Origin: Paeniglutamicibacter psychrophenolicus
GTDB taxonomy: Bacteria; Actinomycetota; Actinomycetes; Actinomycetales; Micrococcaceae
Length of the DNA: 64,000 nt
Assembly: GCF_017876575.1 (NCBI RefSeq)
Contig: NZ_JAGIOE010000001.1
Coordinates: 1,550,001-1,614,000, forward strand
Reading direction: 5' to 3'
Positions 17,194 through 25,401 of this stretch are shown in pieces. Below the pieces are notes generated by a model. It did not search any database, was not told the origin of the DNA, and saw only the letters and a list, made by a program, of their open reading frames with translations. A program made the position numbers and the translations under genes. How positions within the stretch are numbered: position 1 is the first letter of the stretch; every line of letters starts with the position of its first letter.

Positions 17194-17778
17194 ATGGGAA
17201 TGCCACAAGCAACCCCAATCACCGTATCGATAACCCGGACGGTACTTCCAGAACATCACCGTCGTTTCAATGCCTGGGTCCAGGCCGGCCAGGTGCTGGC
17301 CCGGGAGTGGGACGGCTACCTTGGATCCGGATGGATCCGCACCGCTCCCGACTCCAACGAATGGCATGTCCTCTACCGGTTCTCCTCCGCCAAGGCCTTG
17401 GCGGCGTGGGACGAATCCGAGGAACGTCGCTGGTGGATCGACAGCGCGGCCGAACTAGTGGAGATCACCAAGGTCGAACACCGCACCGGAATCGAGGGCT
17501 GGTTCGAACAGCCCGGGGACACGAACCTCACCATTGCAGAGACCGTGGTGCCGCCGCGCTGGAAGCAAGCGGTCAGCATCTTCCTGCCGTTCTTCCCGCT
17601 GAGCCTGCTGTCCAACTTCCTGCTGATGCCCTTCTTGGGGGATTGGCCGCTGGTACTGGCGGTGCTGCTGAATATATGTATTCTCACCCCGCTGATGACC
17701 TACATCTTCCTGCCGGTAACCACGCAGTTGCTGCGACCATGGTTGCACAAACCGCGGCGGGACAAACGCAAGAAGTGA
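17194..17778 (+). CDS. ABM-domain protein with C-terminal membrane segments
   Basis: 194 residues. The first 100 form an antibiotic-biosynthesis-monooxygenase-like ferredoxin fold: VSITRTVLPEHHRRFNAWV, then GWIRTAPDSNEWHVLYRF, then ERRWWID. Two hydrophobic helices follow at about 130-150 and 155-178, and the end is a basic tail (KPRRDKRKK). This combination is seen in uncharacterised ABM proteins (COG3224-like); no reaction is established. The basic tail should face the cytoplasm. It is a single gene closed by the strong hairpin at 17798-17833. Confidence 0.7.
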   Translation: MGMPQATPITVSITRTVLPEHHRRFNAWVQAGQVLAREWDGYLGSGWIRTAPDSNEWHVLYRFSSAKALAAWDESEERRWWIDSAAELVEITKVEHRTGIEGWFEQPGDTNLTIAETVVPPRWKQAVSIFLPFFPLSLLSNFLLMPFLGDWPLVLAVLLNICILTPLMTYIFLPVTTQLLRPWLHKPRRDKRKK

Positions 17779-17797
17779 TCTGGTAGGCCGTGAAAAA

Positions 17798-17833
17798 CGG
17801 GTGGGCGCAGACCCCGCGGTCTGCGCCCACCCG
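17798..17833. terminator. Bidirectional terminator between the ABM gene and ddh
   Basis: Perfect 16-bp stem with loop CCGC; the left arm begins CGGGTGGGCGCAGACC. On the minus strand the stem is followed by a T-run (complement of GAAAAA at 17792-17797), so it fits an intrinsic terminator for ddh. It also closes the convergent ABM gene. Confidence 0.85.
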
Positions 17834-17855
17834 AAGAACAAAGTCTTGCTGCGAA

Positions 17856-18839
17856 CTACAGCAGCTCTGCGCGCAGTTGCTCCGGGGACTTCGGCGACAG
17901 CAGGCCCGGGGCCACATCGAAGACGGTCTTGGCACCGATCTGGCCGGCCTGGTTCATCTTGTGCACCGCACGGGCGTAGGCCACCAGCACGCTGGAGGTG
18001 AACTCAGGGTTGGACTGCAGGGTCAGCGAATATTCGATGACTTGGGAGTGCTCGTCGGTGGTGTTGCCGCTGCGGAAGACAAAGCCGCCGTGCGGCATGG
18101 AGGAATGCTCCGAGGCCAGGGTGGCGGCATCGATGAAGTTCACGGTGGTGTCGTACTGGTCGAAGTAGTGCTCCATGGTCACGATGGCCTCGCGCACCGC
18201 CTCGGCGTCGGCGCCGTCCTCGAGCACCACGAAGCACTCACGCACGTGCTTCTCGCGGGTGCTCAGGGTCGGGCGTTCGCCCGCGCGTACCTTGGCGATG
18301 GCCTCGGTGCTGGGGATCGTGTACTGGACGCCGCCGGCAACGCCGGGCACCCTGCGGATGGCGTCGGAGTGGCCCTGGCTCAGGCCGCGGCCCCAGAAGG
18401 TGTAGGTTTCGCCGTCGGGAAGCAACGCCTCGCCGTAGACGCGGTTGATGGAGAACATGCCCGGGTCCCAGCCCGCGGAGATCAGCGCGGTCTTGCCGGC
18501 TGAGGTGGCCGGGGCATCGACTGCGGCGAAGTGCTCGGGGATCTTGGCGTGGGTGTCGAAGCTGTCGACGGTGTTGAACATGGCGGCCAAGGCCGGACCC
18601 TGCTCGGGCAGGTCGGACTTCGAGCCTCCGCACAGGACCAGCACGTCGATGTCTTCGGTATGCTGGGCCAGCTCATCCATATGGAAGGCCGTGGCACCTC
18701 CGGGAAGGGACAATGCTGCCGGGTCGCGTCGGGTGTAGACGCCGACCAACTCCATGTCGGGGTTCTTGGCAATGGCTGCCTGCACCCCGCGTCCCAGGTT
18801 TCCATAACCGGCAATGCCAATGCGGATTGATGCTCCCAC
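17856..18839 (-). CDS. ddh: meso-diaminopimelate D-dehydrogenase
   Basis: NADP-dependent enzyme making meso-diaminopimelate from tetrahydrodipicolinate and ammonia in one step. The 327 residues closely follow the corynebacterial enzyme: GIAGYGNLGRGVQ dinucleotide loop, VLCGGSKSDLPEQ, SAGWDPGMFSINRVYGEA, FWGRGLSQGHSDAIRRVPGV, NFIDAATLASEHSSMPHGG, and a C-terminal VAPGLLSP. GTG at 18839 is chosen as start because GAGG lies 6 bp upstream. A GTG 12 bp further out would add only four residues. The gene is monocistronic and flanked by the 16-bp terminator. Confidence 0.93.
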   Translation of the reverse strand: MGASIRIGIAGYGNLGRGVQAAIAKNPDMELVGVYTRRDPAALSLPGGATAFHMDELAQHTEDIDVLVLCGGSKSDLPEQGPALAAMFNTVDSFDTHAKIPEHFAAVDAPATSAGKTALISAGWDPGMFSINRVYGEALLPDGETYTFWGRGLSQGHSDAIRRVPGVAGGVQYTIPSTEAIAKVRAGERPTLSTREKHVRECFVVLEDGADAEAVREAIVTMEHYFDQYDTTVNFIDAATLASEHSSMPHGGFVFRSGNTTDEHSQVIEYSLTLQSNPEFTSSVLVAYARAVHKMNQAGQIGAKTVFDVAPGLLSPKSPEQLRAELL

Positions 18840-18969
18840 TAAATTCCTCACTTCAAACTATTCTTGCGACCCCTCACACGCTAGTGCCTGCGGGGCCCGA
18901 ACACCTAGAACGGTGACGGGCACCGGAACGGAACACCGCTCGAACCGGTCTGCGTGGGGGACCGTGTCG

Positions 18970-19452
18970 CTAGCCCGGGAGATTGGCTTCGATTGCGCGA
19001 ATGATTTCGGGGTCATCGGGCACGGTCTGCGGGCGGAATCGCCGGACTTCGCCCGAGGGCATCAGCAGGAACTTCTCGAAGTTCCACGTGATGCGCGCTG
19101 CCTTGCCGGAAGCGTCCTTCGTCTTCTTCAGCTCGGTGTACAGCGGGTGTTCATGCTTGCCGTTGACCCGAATGCGGTCGAAGACCGGGAAGGTGACGCC
19201 GTAGGTGCTCGAGCAGAACTCCGCGATCGCCTCGTTGCTGGACAGTTCCTGCAGGAACTGGTTGCTGGGGAAGCCGAGCACGGTGAAACCGCGGTTTCCG
19301 TAGGTGCGTTGCAGCTGTTCAAGCTGCGCGTATTGCGGGGTGAGCCCGCAACGCGAAGCGACATTGACCAGAAGGACTACCTGACTGGCGTAGGCATCGA
19401 GGTTTGTCATCGTTCCATCCATTTTTGCGATGGGAATGGTGTTGATGTTCAT
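18970..19452 (-). CDS. Glutathione peroxidase-family (thioredoxin-dependent) peroxidase
   Basis: 160 residues, typical of non-selenium bacterial GPx. The peroxidatic cysteine is C35 in NVASRCGLTPQ. The conserved glutamine is in GFPSNQF and the tryptophan-asparagine in ITWNFEKF; a further cysteine in EFCSSTYG fits the resolving position of thioredoxin-dependent forms. The start at 19452 (MNINTIPIAK) matches the family start; the longer open frame adds unrelated residues. It probably detoxifies hydroperoxides in the cytoplasm. A hairpin upstream at 19556-19598 separates it from the heptad-repeat gene on the same strand. Confidence 0.88.
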   Translation of the reverse strand: MNINTIPIAKMDGTMTNLDAYASQVVLLVNVASRCGLTPQYAQLEQLQRTYGNRGFTVLGFPSNQFLQELSSNEAIAEFCSSTYGVTFPVFDRIRVNGKHEHPLYTELKKTKDASGKAARITWNFEKFLLMPSGEVRRFRPQTVPDDPEIIRAIEANLPG

Positions 19453-19555
19453 GCAAGGTACAGCAACGAGGGGGGTGTCTTGCATTCCCGATGGTGCACG
19501 TTTTTCAGGGTTTCCTGGTTCGAGGTGCTTGAAACCAACGGCTGCAACGGGGAAA

Positions 19556-19598
19556 GCGCAGGCGGAGCGGCCCCAAACCGGGGCCACACCACCTGCGC
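19556..19598 (-). terminator. Hairpin downstream of the heptad-repeat gene
   Basis: Outer arms GCGCAGG/CCTGCGC and inner GGCCCC/GGGGCC, with a few mismatches between and a 5-base loop. It lies 36 bp beyond the stop at 19635 on the minus strand and is followed there by GCTTTCCCC. It likely isolates that gene from the peroxidase gene. Confidence 0.5.
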
Positions 19599-19634
19599 CT
19601 CCTTTCAACGCATGGGTGCGATGGGAACCGCGTT

Positions 19635-22043
19635 CTAGCCGCGCAGGTACCTGCGGTTGCGGACCATGACCAACACAGGGATCAGCAACAATGCCAGTGG
19701 GATGAGCAGCAGCAGCGCGCTGGGGCCACTGCTGATCTTGGCCGCCGAGACCGCCTGCGTGCTGGCTTCCAGCCTCGAAGTGCCGCTGGCCAGCTGCGTG
19801 GAACCCTCCGAGAGGGTGGACAGGCCGGTGGCGAGCTGGGAGTTGCCATCGGCCAGCTTCGCCGCACCTTCATCGAGCTTGGTGGCTCCGCTGGACAGGT
19901 CCGCGGAACCCTTGCGCAGGGCCTCGAGGCCGAACGCCAGTGTTTCGGTGCCGCCTGCGAGCTTTGCCGCACCGGCGTCGAGGTCTTCGGCGCCGCGGGC
20001 TAGTTTTGCATTGCCTGCAGCCAGGCTGCCGGCACCGCTCTTGACCTTGGCTGCACCTGCTGCTGCCGAGCCGGCGCCCTGGGCCAGGGCGGGGGTGTTG
20101 GCCGCCAGCTTGGAGGTTCCGTCCTTGAGCTCGCCGGTTCCTGCGGCCAGCTTGTCCGTCCCTGCCGCAAGCTTCTTGCCGCCCGCTGCCAGATCCTTGG
20201 CGCCGGTGTTGAGCTTGGCTGCCCCGGCATCCAGGGCCGAGGTGCCGGCCGCTAGCTTGGTTCCGCCCTGTGCCAGGGCTTCGGCACCGGTGCCGAGCTT
20301 GCCGGCTCCTTCTTCCAGCGAAGCGGTTCCCTGCGCCAGGGCACCGGCCCCGGTGCTGAGCTTGGTGGTGCCGGCCGCCAAGGCATCGGTGCCCTCGGCC
20401 AGCTGCGAGGCGCCGTTGCCCAGTGAACCCAGGCCCGCCAACAGTCCCTTGGAAGAATCGTTGAACCCGGCGTCGAGTTGGCCGAGTCCCGCGTTGAGGT
20501 TCTTGGCGCCGGCATCCAGGTCGGTGGCCCCGGCCTTCAGCGCGCCAATGCCCTGGCCCAGGGCCTTGGAGCCTTCGCTGAGTTTCCCCAGCCCTCCATC
20601 GAGCCGCGCGGCACCGGTCTTCAGCGCCTGTGCGCCGTCGTCCAGCGCGGCTGTCTGTTCTGGAAGGGACCTGGTTCCAGCCTTCAGGGTATCCATGCCC
20701 TGCGCGAGCTGCTTGCTGCCGGCGGCAAGATCCTGGGCGCCGGCGGACAGGTTGGTGGTGCCGGCGTGCAGCTTCTTCAACCCGCCGTTGAGGTCCTGGG
20801 AACCCGAACTCAGGGCGTTGACCTTCTCCAGCAACAGGCCCGCTGGCACTGCCGGGTTTTCTTTCACGAATGCTGCCAGGTCCTCGAGGCCGCCAGCGAG
20901 GCGTGCGCTTCCGGCGGCCAGTTCGGAGGTCTTCGCATCGGCCGTGGCCAGCCCGTCGGACAGGTTCTTGGCACCGGCCTCGACGCCGGAGGCACCCTGT
21001 TGCGCCGCGACGATCCCGCCTCGCAATTGCGGTGCGGCGGCGGCCAGCGACTTGGTGCCCGCGGCCAGCTTGGTGCTTCCGGAGGCCAGCTGACCCGAGC
21101 CGTCCTTCAGGCCCGCCACGCCTTCGAGCAGGGCGGGAGCCTTGGAGGCAAGTTCCTCGACGCCGCCAAGCAGCTTGCCGCTTCCGGCGGCCAAGGCACC
21201 GGATCCGGCCGCGGCGCTCGAGGTGCCATACGCGAGTTTTTGCGCGCCCGCGTTTGCCGCCTGAGTTCCGGCGGCGAGTTTCTGCGCGCCGTCCCGGGTG
21301 GCATCCGCACCGGCAGCTACCTGCTGCGCGCCGGCGGACAGGTCCTGGGCTCCGGCGTTGGCCTGGCCCGTTCCCAGGCCCAGCTTCGCCATTCCCGTGG
21401 ACAGTTCGAGGGATCCGGCCTTGATCGACTGCGCGCCGGAGTCCAGCGTGGCGGTGCCCGTGGCCAGCGAGTCGGTGCCGGCGGCGAGCTTGGTCGAACC
21501 CGCACTCAGTGCACCTGCACCTCTATGTGCATCCTTGGCACCGGTGGCCAGCTTGCCGGCACCGGCATCGAGCTTGCCCGCCGCAGCGTCGAGGGAAAGG
21601 GCTCCCGCGGCAAGCTTGTCCACGCCCGTTGCCAGGTCGCCGGCCCCGCTGCCCAGCTTGGAGGCGCCTGCCGCGGCATCCCGGGCACCGAGGGAAAGCT
21701 TTGAGGTGCCCGCGTGCAGGGAGGTCGCGCCGTCGCCGAGCTTGCCGGCGCCCGCAGCGGCATCTTGGGCCCCTTCGGCCAGCTTCTGCGCGCCGGTGGA
21801 CAGGGCACCGGTGCCGTTGGCCAGCTCCGTGGCTCCGGAGGCTGCTGCGCCGGAGCCGTCGGCCAGCTTGGCGACCCCGTCATTGGCCTTGCCCATGCCG
21901 TTGTTCAACTCGGAGGCGCCGGTGGCGACCTGCGAGGAGAACATTGCGTAGAACGCCACGAAGGCGATCAGGAACAGGCCGAGCAAAACCGTGATGACGG
22001 CATGCAGCAACGTGTGCCGCTTGGCGGCAATATGTGCATTCAA
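19635..22043 (-). CDS. Membrane-anchored heptad-repeat protein (xxxLxxG repeats)
   Basis: 802 residues. The parts are a short cytoplasmic N-terminus, a membrane helix at about 12-36, then about 100 tandem seven-residue units (alanine-rich, Leu at position 4 and Gly at 7, e.g. GAQKLAEGAQ) to about residue 765, a second membrane helix near 773-795 and an RNRRYLRG tail. The same heptad occurs as a shorter stretch in YhgE/Pip-family and ABC-2-like membrane proteins. Here almost the whole protein is repeat and no ABC-2 permease domain remains. The topology suggests a long extracytoplasmic rod held by both ends. The start is TTG at 22043 with AAGGAG upstream. The function is unknown. Confidence 0.82.
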   Translation of the reverse strand: MNAHIAAKRHTLLHAVITVLLGLFLIAFVAFYAMFSSQVATGASELNNGMGKANDGVAKLADGSGAAASGATELANGTGALSTGAQKLAEGAQDAAAGAGKLGDGATSLHAGTSKLSLGARDAAAGASKLGSGAGDLATGVDKLAAGALSLDAAAGKLDAGAGKLATGAKDAHRGAGALSAGSTKLAAGTDSLATGTATLDSGAQSIKAGSLELSTGMAKLGLGTGQANAGAQDLSAGAQQVAAGADATRDGAQKLAAGTQAANAGAQKLAYGTSSAAAGSGALAAGSGKLLGGVEELASKAPALLEGVAGLKDGSGQLASGSTKLAAGTKSLAAAAPQLRGGIVAAQQGASGVEAGAKNLSDGLATADAKTSELAAGSARLAGGLEDLAAFVKENPAVPAGLLLEKVNALSSGSQDLNGGLKKLHAGTTNLSAGAQDLAAGSKQLAQGMDTLKAGTRSLPEQTAALDDGAQALKTGAARLDGGLGKLSEGSKALGQGIGALKAGATDLDAGAKNLNAGLGQLDAGFNDSSKGLLAGLGSLGNGASQLAEGTDALAAGTTKLSTGAGALAQGTASLEEGAGKLGTGAEALAQGGTKLAAGTSALDAGAAKLNTGAKDLAAGGKKLAAGTDKLAAGTGELKDGTSKLAANTPALAQGAGSAAAGAAKVKSGAGSLAAGNAKLARGAEDLDAGAAKLAGGTETLAFGLEALRKGSADLSSGATKLDEGAAKLADGNSQLATGLSTLSEGSTQLASGTSRLEASTQAVSAAKISSGPSALLLLIPLALLLIPVLVMVRNRRYLRG
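19750..21911 (-). repeat. About 100 tandem 21-bp coding heptads
   Basis: Imperfect 21-bp units encode xxxLxxG heptads throughout the gene. The units vary at nucleotide level, mostly in synonymous and outer positions, so the array looks old and held by protein constraint rather than recently amplified. Confidence 0.8.
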
Positions 22044-22220
22044 CTGGACTCCTTGGGGGGAAAATCGTTGGATGGTGCAGTGTCTTGCCGCAGCGTTTTT
22101 GGGCGCACCGAAGTACGCCGAGCACTGCGGCAGGGTGGATCGGGAGGATCAGCGGCCGGCGGCCGGAAGGACCCGGGTTCGAGCTGTGATGGGAGTAACA
22201 AAATGGGCTAGACCCATTGA

Positions 22221-22238
22221 ACTTACTCGCGGGTAGGT
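22221..22238. promoter_or_regulatory. Imperfect palindrome 1, putative operator
   Basis: ACTTACTCGCGGGTAGGT matches its own complement at 14 of 18 positions. It lies between the divergent heptad-repeat and FMN-oxidoreductase genes. The form is typical of TetR-like operators; the regulator is not in the window. Confidence 0.55.
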
Positions 22239-22260
22239 TTGCAAGCGTTTTGGGGAAAAA

Positions 22261-22278
22261 ACTTACCCGACAGTAGGT
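22261..22278. promoter_or_regulatory. Palindrome 2, same half-sites as palindrome 1
   Basis: ACTTACCCGACAGTAGGT repeats the ACTTAC...GTAGGT frame of the site at 22221, exactly 40 bp further on, close to four helical turns. The core differs while the half-sites are kept, as expected for a protein-binding site. Confidence 0.55.
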
Positions 22279-22394
22279 TGTGACCTCTTTTGGGTTTTTG
22301 CTTGGGCCTTCGCAAATGCCCTTCAGTTGGTGCCAGTTGGTGCCGGATTCCTGAATCGGCCCAAACGGCGCGCGAAAGTTGTAGGCTCGCAGGC

Positions 22395-24152
22395 ATGGTG
22401 AGATTCCTGATTATCGCGTTGTTGTCATTGCTCGGCTTCATCACGATCGTTGCCGCGTCCTTCGGCCGCGATGGATGGTGGGCGATTGCGGCGCTGGCCT
22501 TGTTGCTGCTGGGGCTGGGCATCCACGACGTGATCCAGACCAAGCACGCGATCCTGAGAAACTTCCCGGTGCTCGGACGCATGCGCTTCCTCTTCGAGTC
22601 CATCCGCCCCGAGATCCAGCAGTACTTCATTGAGCGGAACACCGACGGACGGCCCTTTGACCGCGACACCCGCTCGCTGGTCTACGCTCGTGCCAAGGGC
22701 GCCGACAGCCACAAGGCCTTCGGCACCGAACGCGACGTCAACGAGGTCGGCTACGAATTCCTGCTGCATTCCACCGCCCCGGTGCCAGTCAGTGGCGAAC
22801 AGCACCGGGTGCGGATCGGCGGACCGGACTGCACCCAGCCCTACGACATGTCGCTGATGAACGTCTCCTCCATGAGCTTCGGGGCGCTGTCCAAGAACGC
22901 GGTGCTGGCCATGAACAAGGGCGCTGCCATGGGCGGGTTCGTCCAGGAAACCGGAGAGGGCGGACTGGCCCCGTACCACTTGGAGCACGGGGCGGACATT
23001 TTCTGGGAAATCGGGTCCGGGTACTTCGGCTGCAGGGATGCGGAAGGAAACTTTGACCCCGAAGTCTTCGCCCAAAAGGCGGCCAACGAACACGTCAAGG
23101 GCATCACCATCAAGCTCTCCCAGGGTGCCAAGCCGGGATTGGGCGGGGTGCTTCCGGCGGCCAAGATCACCCCGGAAATCGCCGAGACCCGCGGGGTTCC
23201 GATGGGCGTGGACTGCATTTCCCCGGCATCGCACTCGGCCTTCGGCACCCCGGCCGAACTCATGGAGTTCGTTGCCCGGCTACGGGAGCTTTCCGGCGGC
23301 AAGCCGATCGGCTACAAGTTCTGCGTGGGGTCGCGCACCGACGTGCTGGCCATGTGCAAGGCCATGCTGGAAACGGGGATCACCCCCGATTTCATCACCA
23401 TCGACGGTTCCGAGGGCGGCACGGGTGCCGCCCCGCTGGAGTACGAGGACCACATGGGCACCCCGCTGACCGAGGGGCTGATGCTGGTACACAACGCCCT
23501 GGTCGGCAGCGGGCTGCGCGGCAGGATCCGGCTGGGTGCCGCCGGAAAGATCGCCACCGGCTCCGACGTGGTCAAGCGACTGATCCAGGGCGCCGACTTC
23601 ACCTTCAGCGCGCGCGCCATGATGATGGCCACCGGATGCATCCAGGCGCAGAAATGCCACACCAACCGCTGCCCGGTCGGCGTGGCCACCCAGGACCCGC
23701 GGCTGATGCGGGCGCTGGACGTCACGGACAAGGGCAACCGCGTCTACAACTACCACAAGCTCACCGTCCAGGAGGCCGCGCAGCTGATGGCCTCGATGGG
23801 CGTGGGGGCTCCCGGCCAGCTGAATCTGCGGATGCTGCGCCGGCGCACCGACCAGTTCAGCACGCGCAGCTACGCCGGCCTGCACAACTGGCTGTCCCCC
23901 GGGGTACTGCTTGAGGACCCGCCACGCGGCTGGGCACAGGATTGGGCGGAAGCCGACTCCGGCACCTTCGGCGAACACGTACCGCTGCTGTGGTCGCATG
24001 ACCGCGAACCGGCCCCGGTGATTGCCGGGACGGTGCCGACCAAGCGCGTGGAACCCAAGGACTCCACGCACCACACCGTGGCCCCGGTGCATCCCAACGC
24101 CGAACGGCCCGAGGGACGCCCGGCACCCAAGGCCACGCCCAAGGCAGGCTAA
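22395..24152 (+). CDS. FMN-binding glutamate-synthase-like membrane-anchored oxidoreductase
   Basis: 585 residues. Two N-terminal hydrophobic helices (about 3-22 and 27-45) precede a glutamate-synthase central/FMN barrel. Visible motifs are SMSFGALSKNA, GGFVQETGEGGL, IKLSQGAKPGLGG, FITIDGSEGGTGAAP, LGAAGKIATGSDV, and the 3Fe-4S cysteines CIQAQKCHTNRCPVG near residue 415. It lacks the amidotransferase domain and NADPH subunit of true GltB. This stand-alone family has no settled reaction. The membrane anchor suggests electron transfer at the membrane. The start at 22395 is taken because upstream codons are not helix-like. Confidence 0.85.
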   Translation: MVRFLIIALLSLLGFITIVAASFGRDGWWAIAALALLLLGLGIHDVIQTKHAILRNFPVLGRMRFLFESIRPEIQQYFIERNTDGRPFDRDTRSLVYARAKGADSHKAFGTERDVNEVGYEFLLHSTAPVPVSGEQHRVRIGGPDCTQPYDMSLMNVSSMSFGALSKNAVLAMNKGAAMGGFVQETGEGGLAPYHLEHGADIFWEIGSGYFGCRDAEGNFDPEVFAQKAANEHVKGITIKLSQGAKPGLGGVLPAAKITPEIAETRGVPMGVDCISPASHSAFGTPAELMEFVARLRELSGGKPIGYKFCVGSRTDVLAMCKAMLETGITPDFITIDGSEGGTGAAPLEYEDHMGTPLTEGLMLVHNALVGSGLRGRIRLGAAGKIATGSDVVKRLIQGADFTFSARAMMMATGCIQAQKCHTNRCPVGVATQDPRLMRALDVTDKGNRVYNYHKLTVQEAAQLMASMGVGAPGQLNLRMLRRRTDQFSTRSYAGLHNWLSPGVLLEDPPRGWAQDWAEADSGTFGEHVPLLWSHDREPAPVIAGTVPTKRVEPKDSTHHTVAPVHPNAERPEGRPAPKATPKAG

Positions 24153-24202
24153 CTTCGTCATGAATGCGTAGGGCCGGGCAGCCCAGCGGAATAATTGCCA
24201 CC

Positions 24203-25396
24203 ATGGACGCACCCGGAACCGCACCGAAAATCGGATTCCCCTCGGTGCTTGCCCACGCCTTCTTCCTGCAGGGCGCGGTGTACCTGGTGCGCCCTGCAAC
24301 CTCCTACAAGGCGCTCGAGCTGGGGGTGAACCCCGGGCTGCTGGGACTGGTCGTGGCCAGCTTCTCGATCCTGCCGGTTTTCCTGGCCATCGCCATCGGG
24401 CGCGCCACCGACAGGGGACGCGAAAAGCAGGTGCTGCTCGGCGGCGCGGGGCTGATGCTGGCCTCGGGCGCCGGGTTGCTCTTTGCCGCACCCTCGCTCC
24501 CGGCACTGCTGGGCTGGAACGTGGTCCTGGGCGTGGGCCACCTGATGAGCATCATCGGGGAACAAGGCCGGCTGGCCTCGGCCAATGCCCGGAACATGGA
24601 TAAGGTCTTCGGCTTCTACACCATGGTCACAGCGGTGGCGCAGGCCGCGGCCCCGCTGCTGCTGGGGTTCCTGGGAGGGGCGGCGGTGAACCCGGACACC
24701 GCGGTGCTGCTGGGCGCCTACCTGCTGGCCACCGCCGCGATGCTGGTGGCCACCTTCTTCATGGTGCGGCACTCGGTCCCGGTGGCTCCCGGCGGCTCCA
24801 AGGCCCCGGTGAAGCTGGGCACCGCGTTGAAGGTCGCACCCGCCGCCCGCAACACGCTCATCGCCTCGATCGGGCTGAGCATGATGGTGCTGTGCAGCAT
24901 CGACCTGCTGCAGGTCTACCTTCCGGCGCTTGGCGTCGAACGGGGGATCCCCACGCAAACCATCGGCGGGTTGCTGGCGCTGCGTGCCGCGGCCACGGTG
25001 CTCTCCCGGCTGGGCATGGACCGATTGGTCCGCGCCGTGGGCAGGGCCCGGCTGTTGTTGGTTTCCACGGGTGCTTCGGCGCTGCTGGTCGGTCTGCTGG
25101 TGCTGGATCTGCCGGTGCCCGCGGTGGCGGCGCTGCTGGCGGCGGCCGGTTTGGGCCTGGGGCTGGGGCAGCCGCTGAGCATGACCGTGGTGTCCACCGC
25201 GGCCACGGAGGGCACCCGCGGGACCTGGATGTCGATCCGGCTGCTGGGCAACAGGCTGGGCCAGGCCGTGATCCCGGTGGGCGTGGGCGTCTTTGCCACC
25301 TCGCTGGGCGCCGGGGGAGTGTTCCTGGTCCTGGGCACGCTCATGGGGGCGGCGACGCTCGGGTCGATCGCGCCGCTGCGCACCTTGCGGAAGTGA
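24203..25396 (+). CDS. MFS transporter, unassigned substrate
   Basis: 397 residues, about 12 hydrophobic segments. The helix 2-3 loop is IGRATDRGREKQVLLG, a loose form of the MFS GxxxDRxGR motif, and VLSRLGMDRLVRAVGRAR supplies the equivalent in the second half. No substrate family is recognisable. It lies 50 bp downstream of the FMN oxidoreductase on the same strand and could share its transcript. It ends 5 bp before the convergent hydrolase gene. The start at 24203 gives a short hydrophilic N-terminus before helix 1; no clear ribosome site is visible. Confidence 0.75.
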   Translation: MDAPGTAPKIGFPSVLAHAFFLQGAVYLVRPATSYKALELGVNPGLLGLVVASFSILPVFLAIAIGRATDRGREKQVLLGGAGLMLASGAGLLFAAPSLPALLGWNVVLGVGHLMSIIGEQGRLASANARNMDKVFGFYTMVTAVAQAAAPLLLGFLGGAAVNPDTAVLLGAYLLATAAMLVATFFMVRHSVPVAPGGSKAPVKLGTALKVAPAARNTLIASIGLSMMVLCSIDLLQVYLPALGVERGIPTQTIGGLLALRAAATVLSRLGMDRLVRAVGRARLLLVSTGASALLVGLLVLDLPVPAVAALLAAAGLGLGLGQPLSMTVVSTAATEGTRGTWMSIRLLGNRLGQAVIPVGVGVFATSLGAGGVFLVLGTLMGAATLGSIAPLRTLRK

Positions 25397-25401
25397 AGTG
25401 G

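Larger units (their letters stand above)
22044..22394. other. Divergent intergenic region, heptad gene / FMN oxidoreductase
   Basis: 351 bp without a credible gene. It holds the two palindromes at 22221 and 22261. An AATGGG/CCCATT inverted repeat at 22202-22218 is 3 bp before the first. The heptad-gene ribosome site lies at its left edge. Confidence 0.6.

Noticed and set aside
19657-21951. Plus-strand frames through the heptad array, and the idea of a CRISPR array
   Set aside because: The 21-bp periodicity is coding on the minus strand; there are no constant repeats with unique spacers, and the plus-strand translations are low-complexity mirrors.
22290-22394. Longer N-terminus of the FMN oxidoreductase starting at 22290
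   Set aside because: The extra residues are hydrophilic and Arg/Ser-rich, lie just after the palindromes, and precede a normal membrane-helix N-terminus at 22395.
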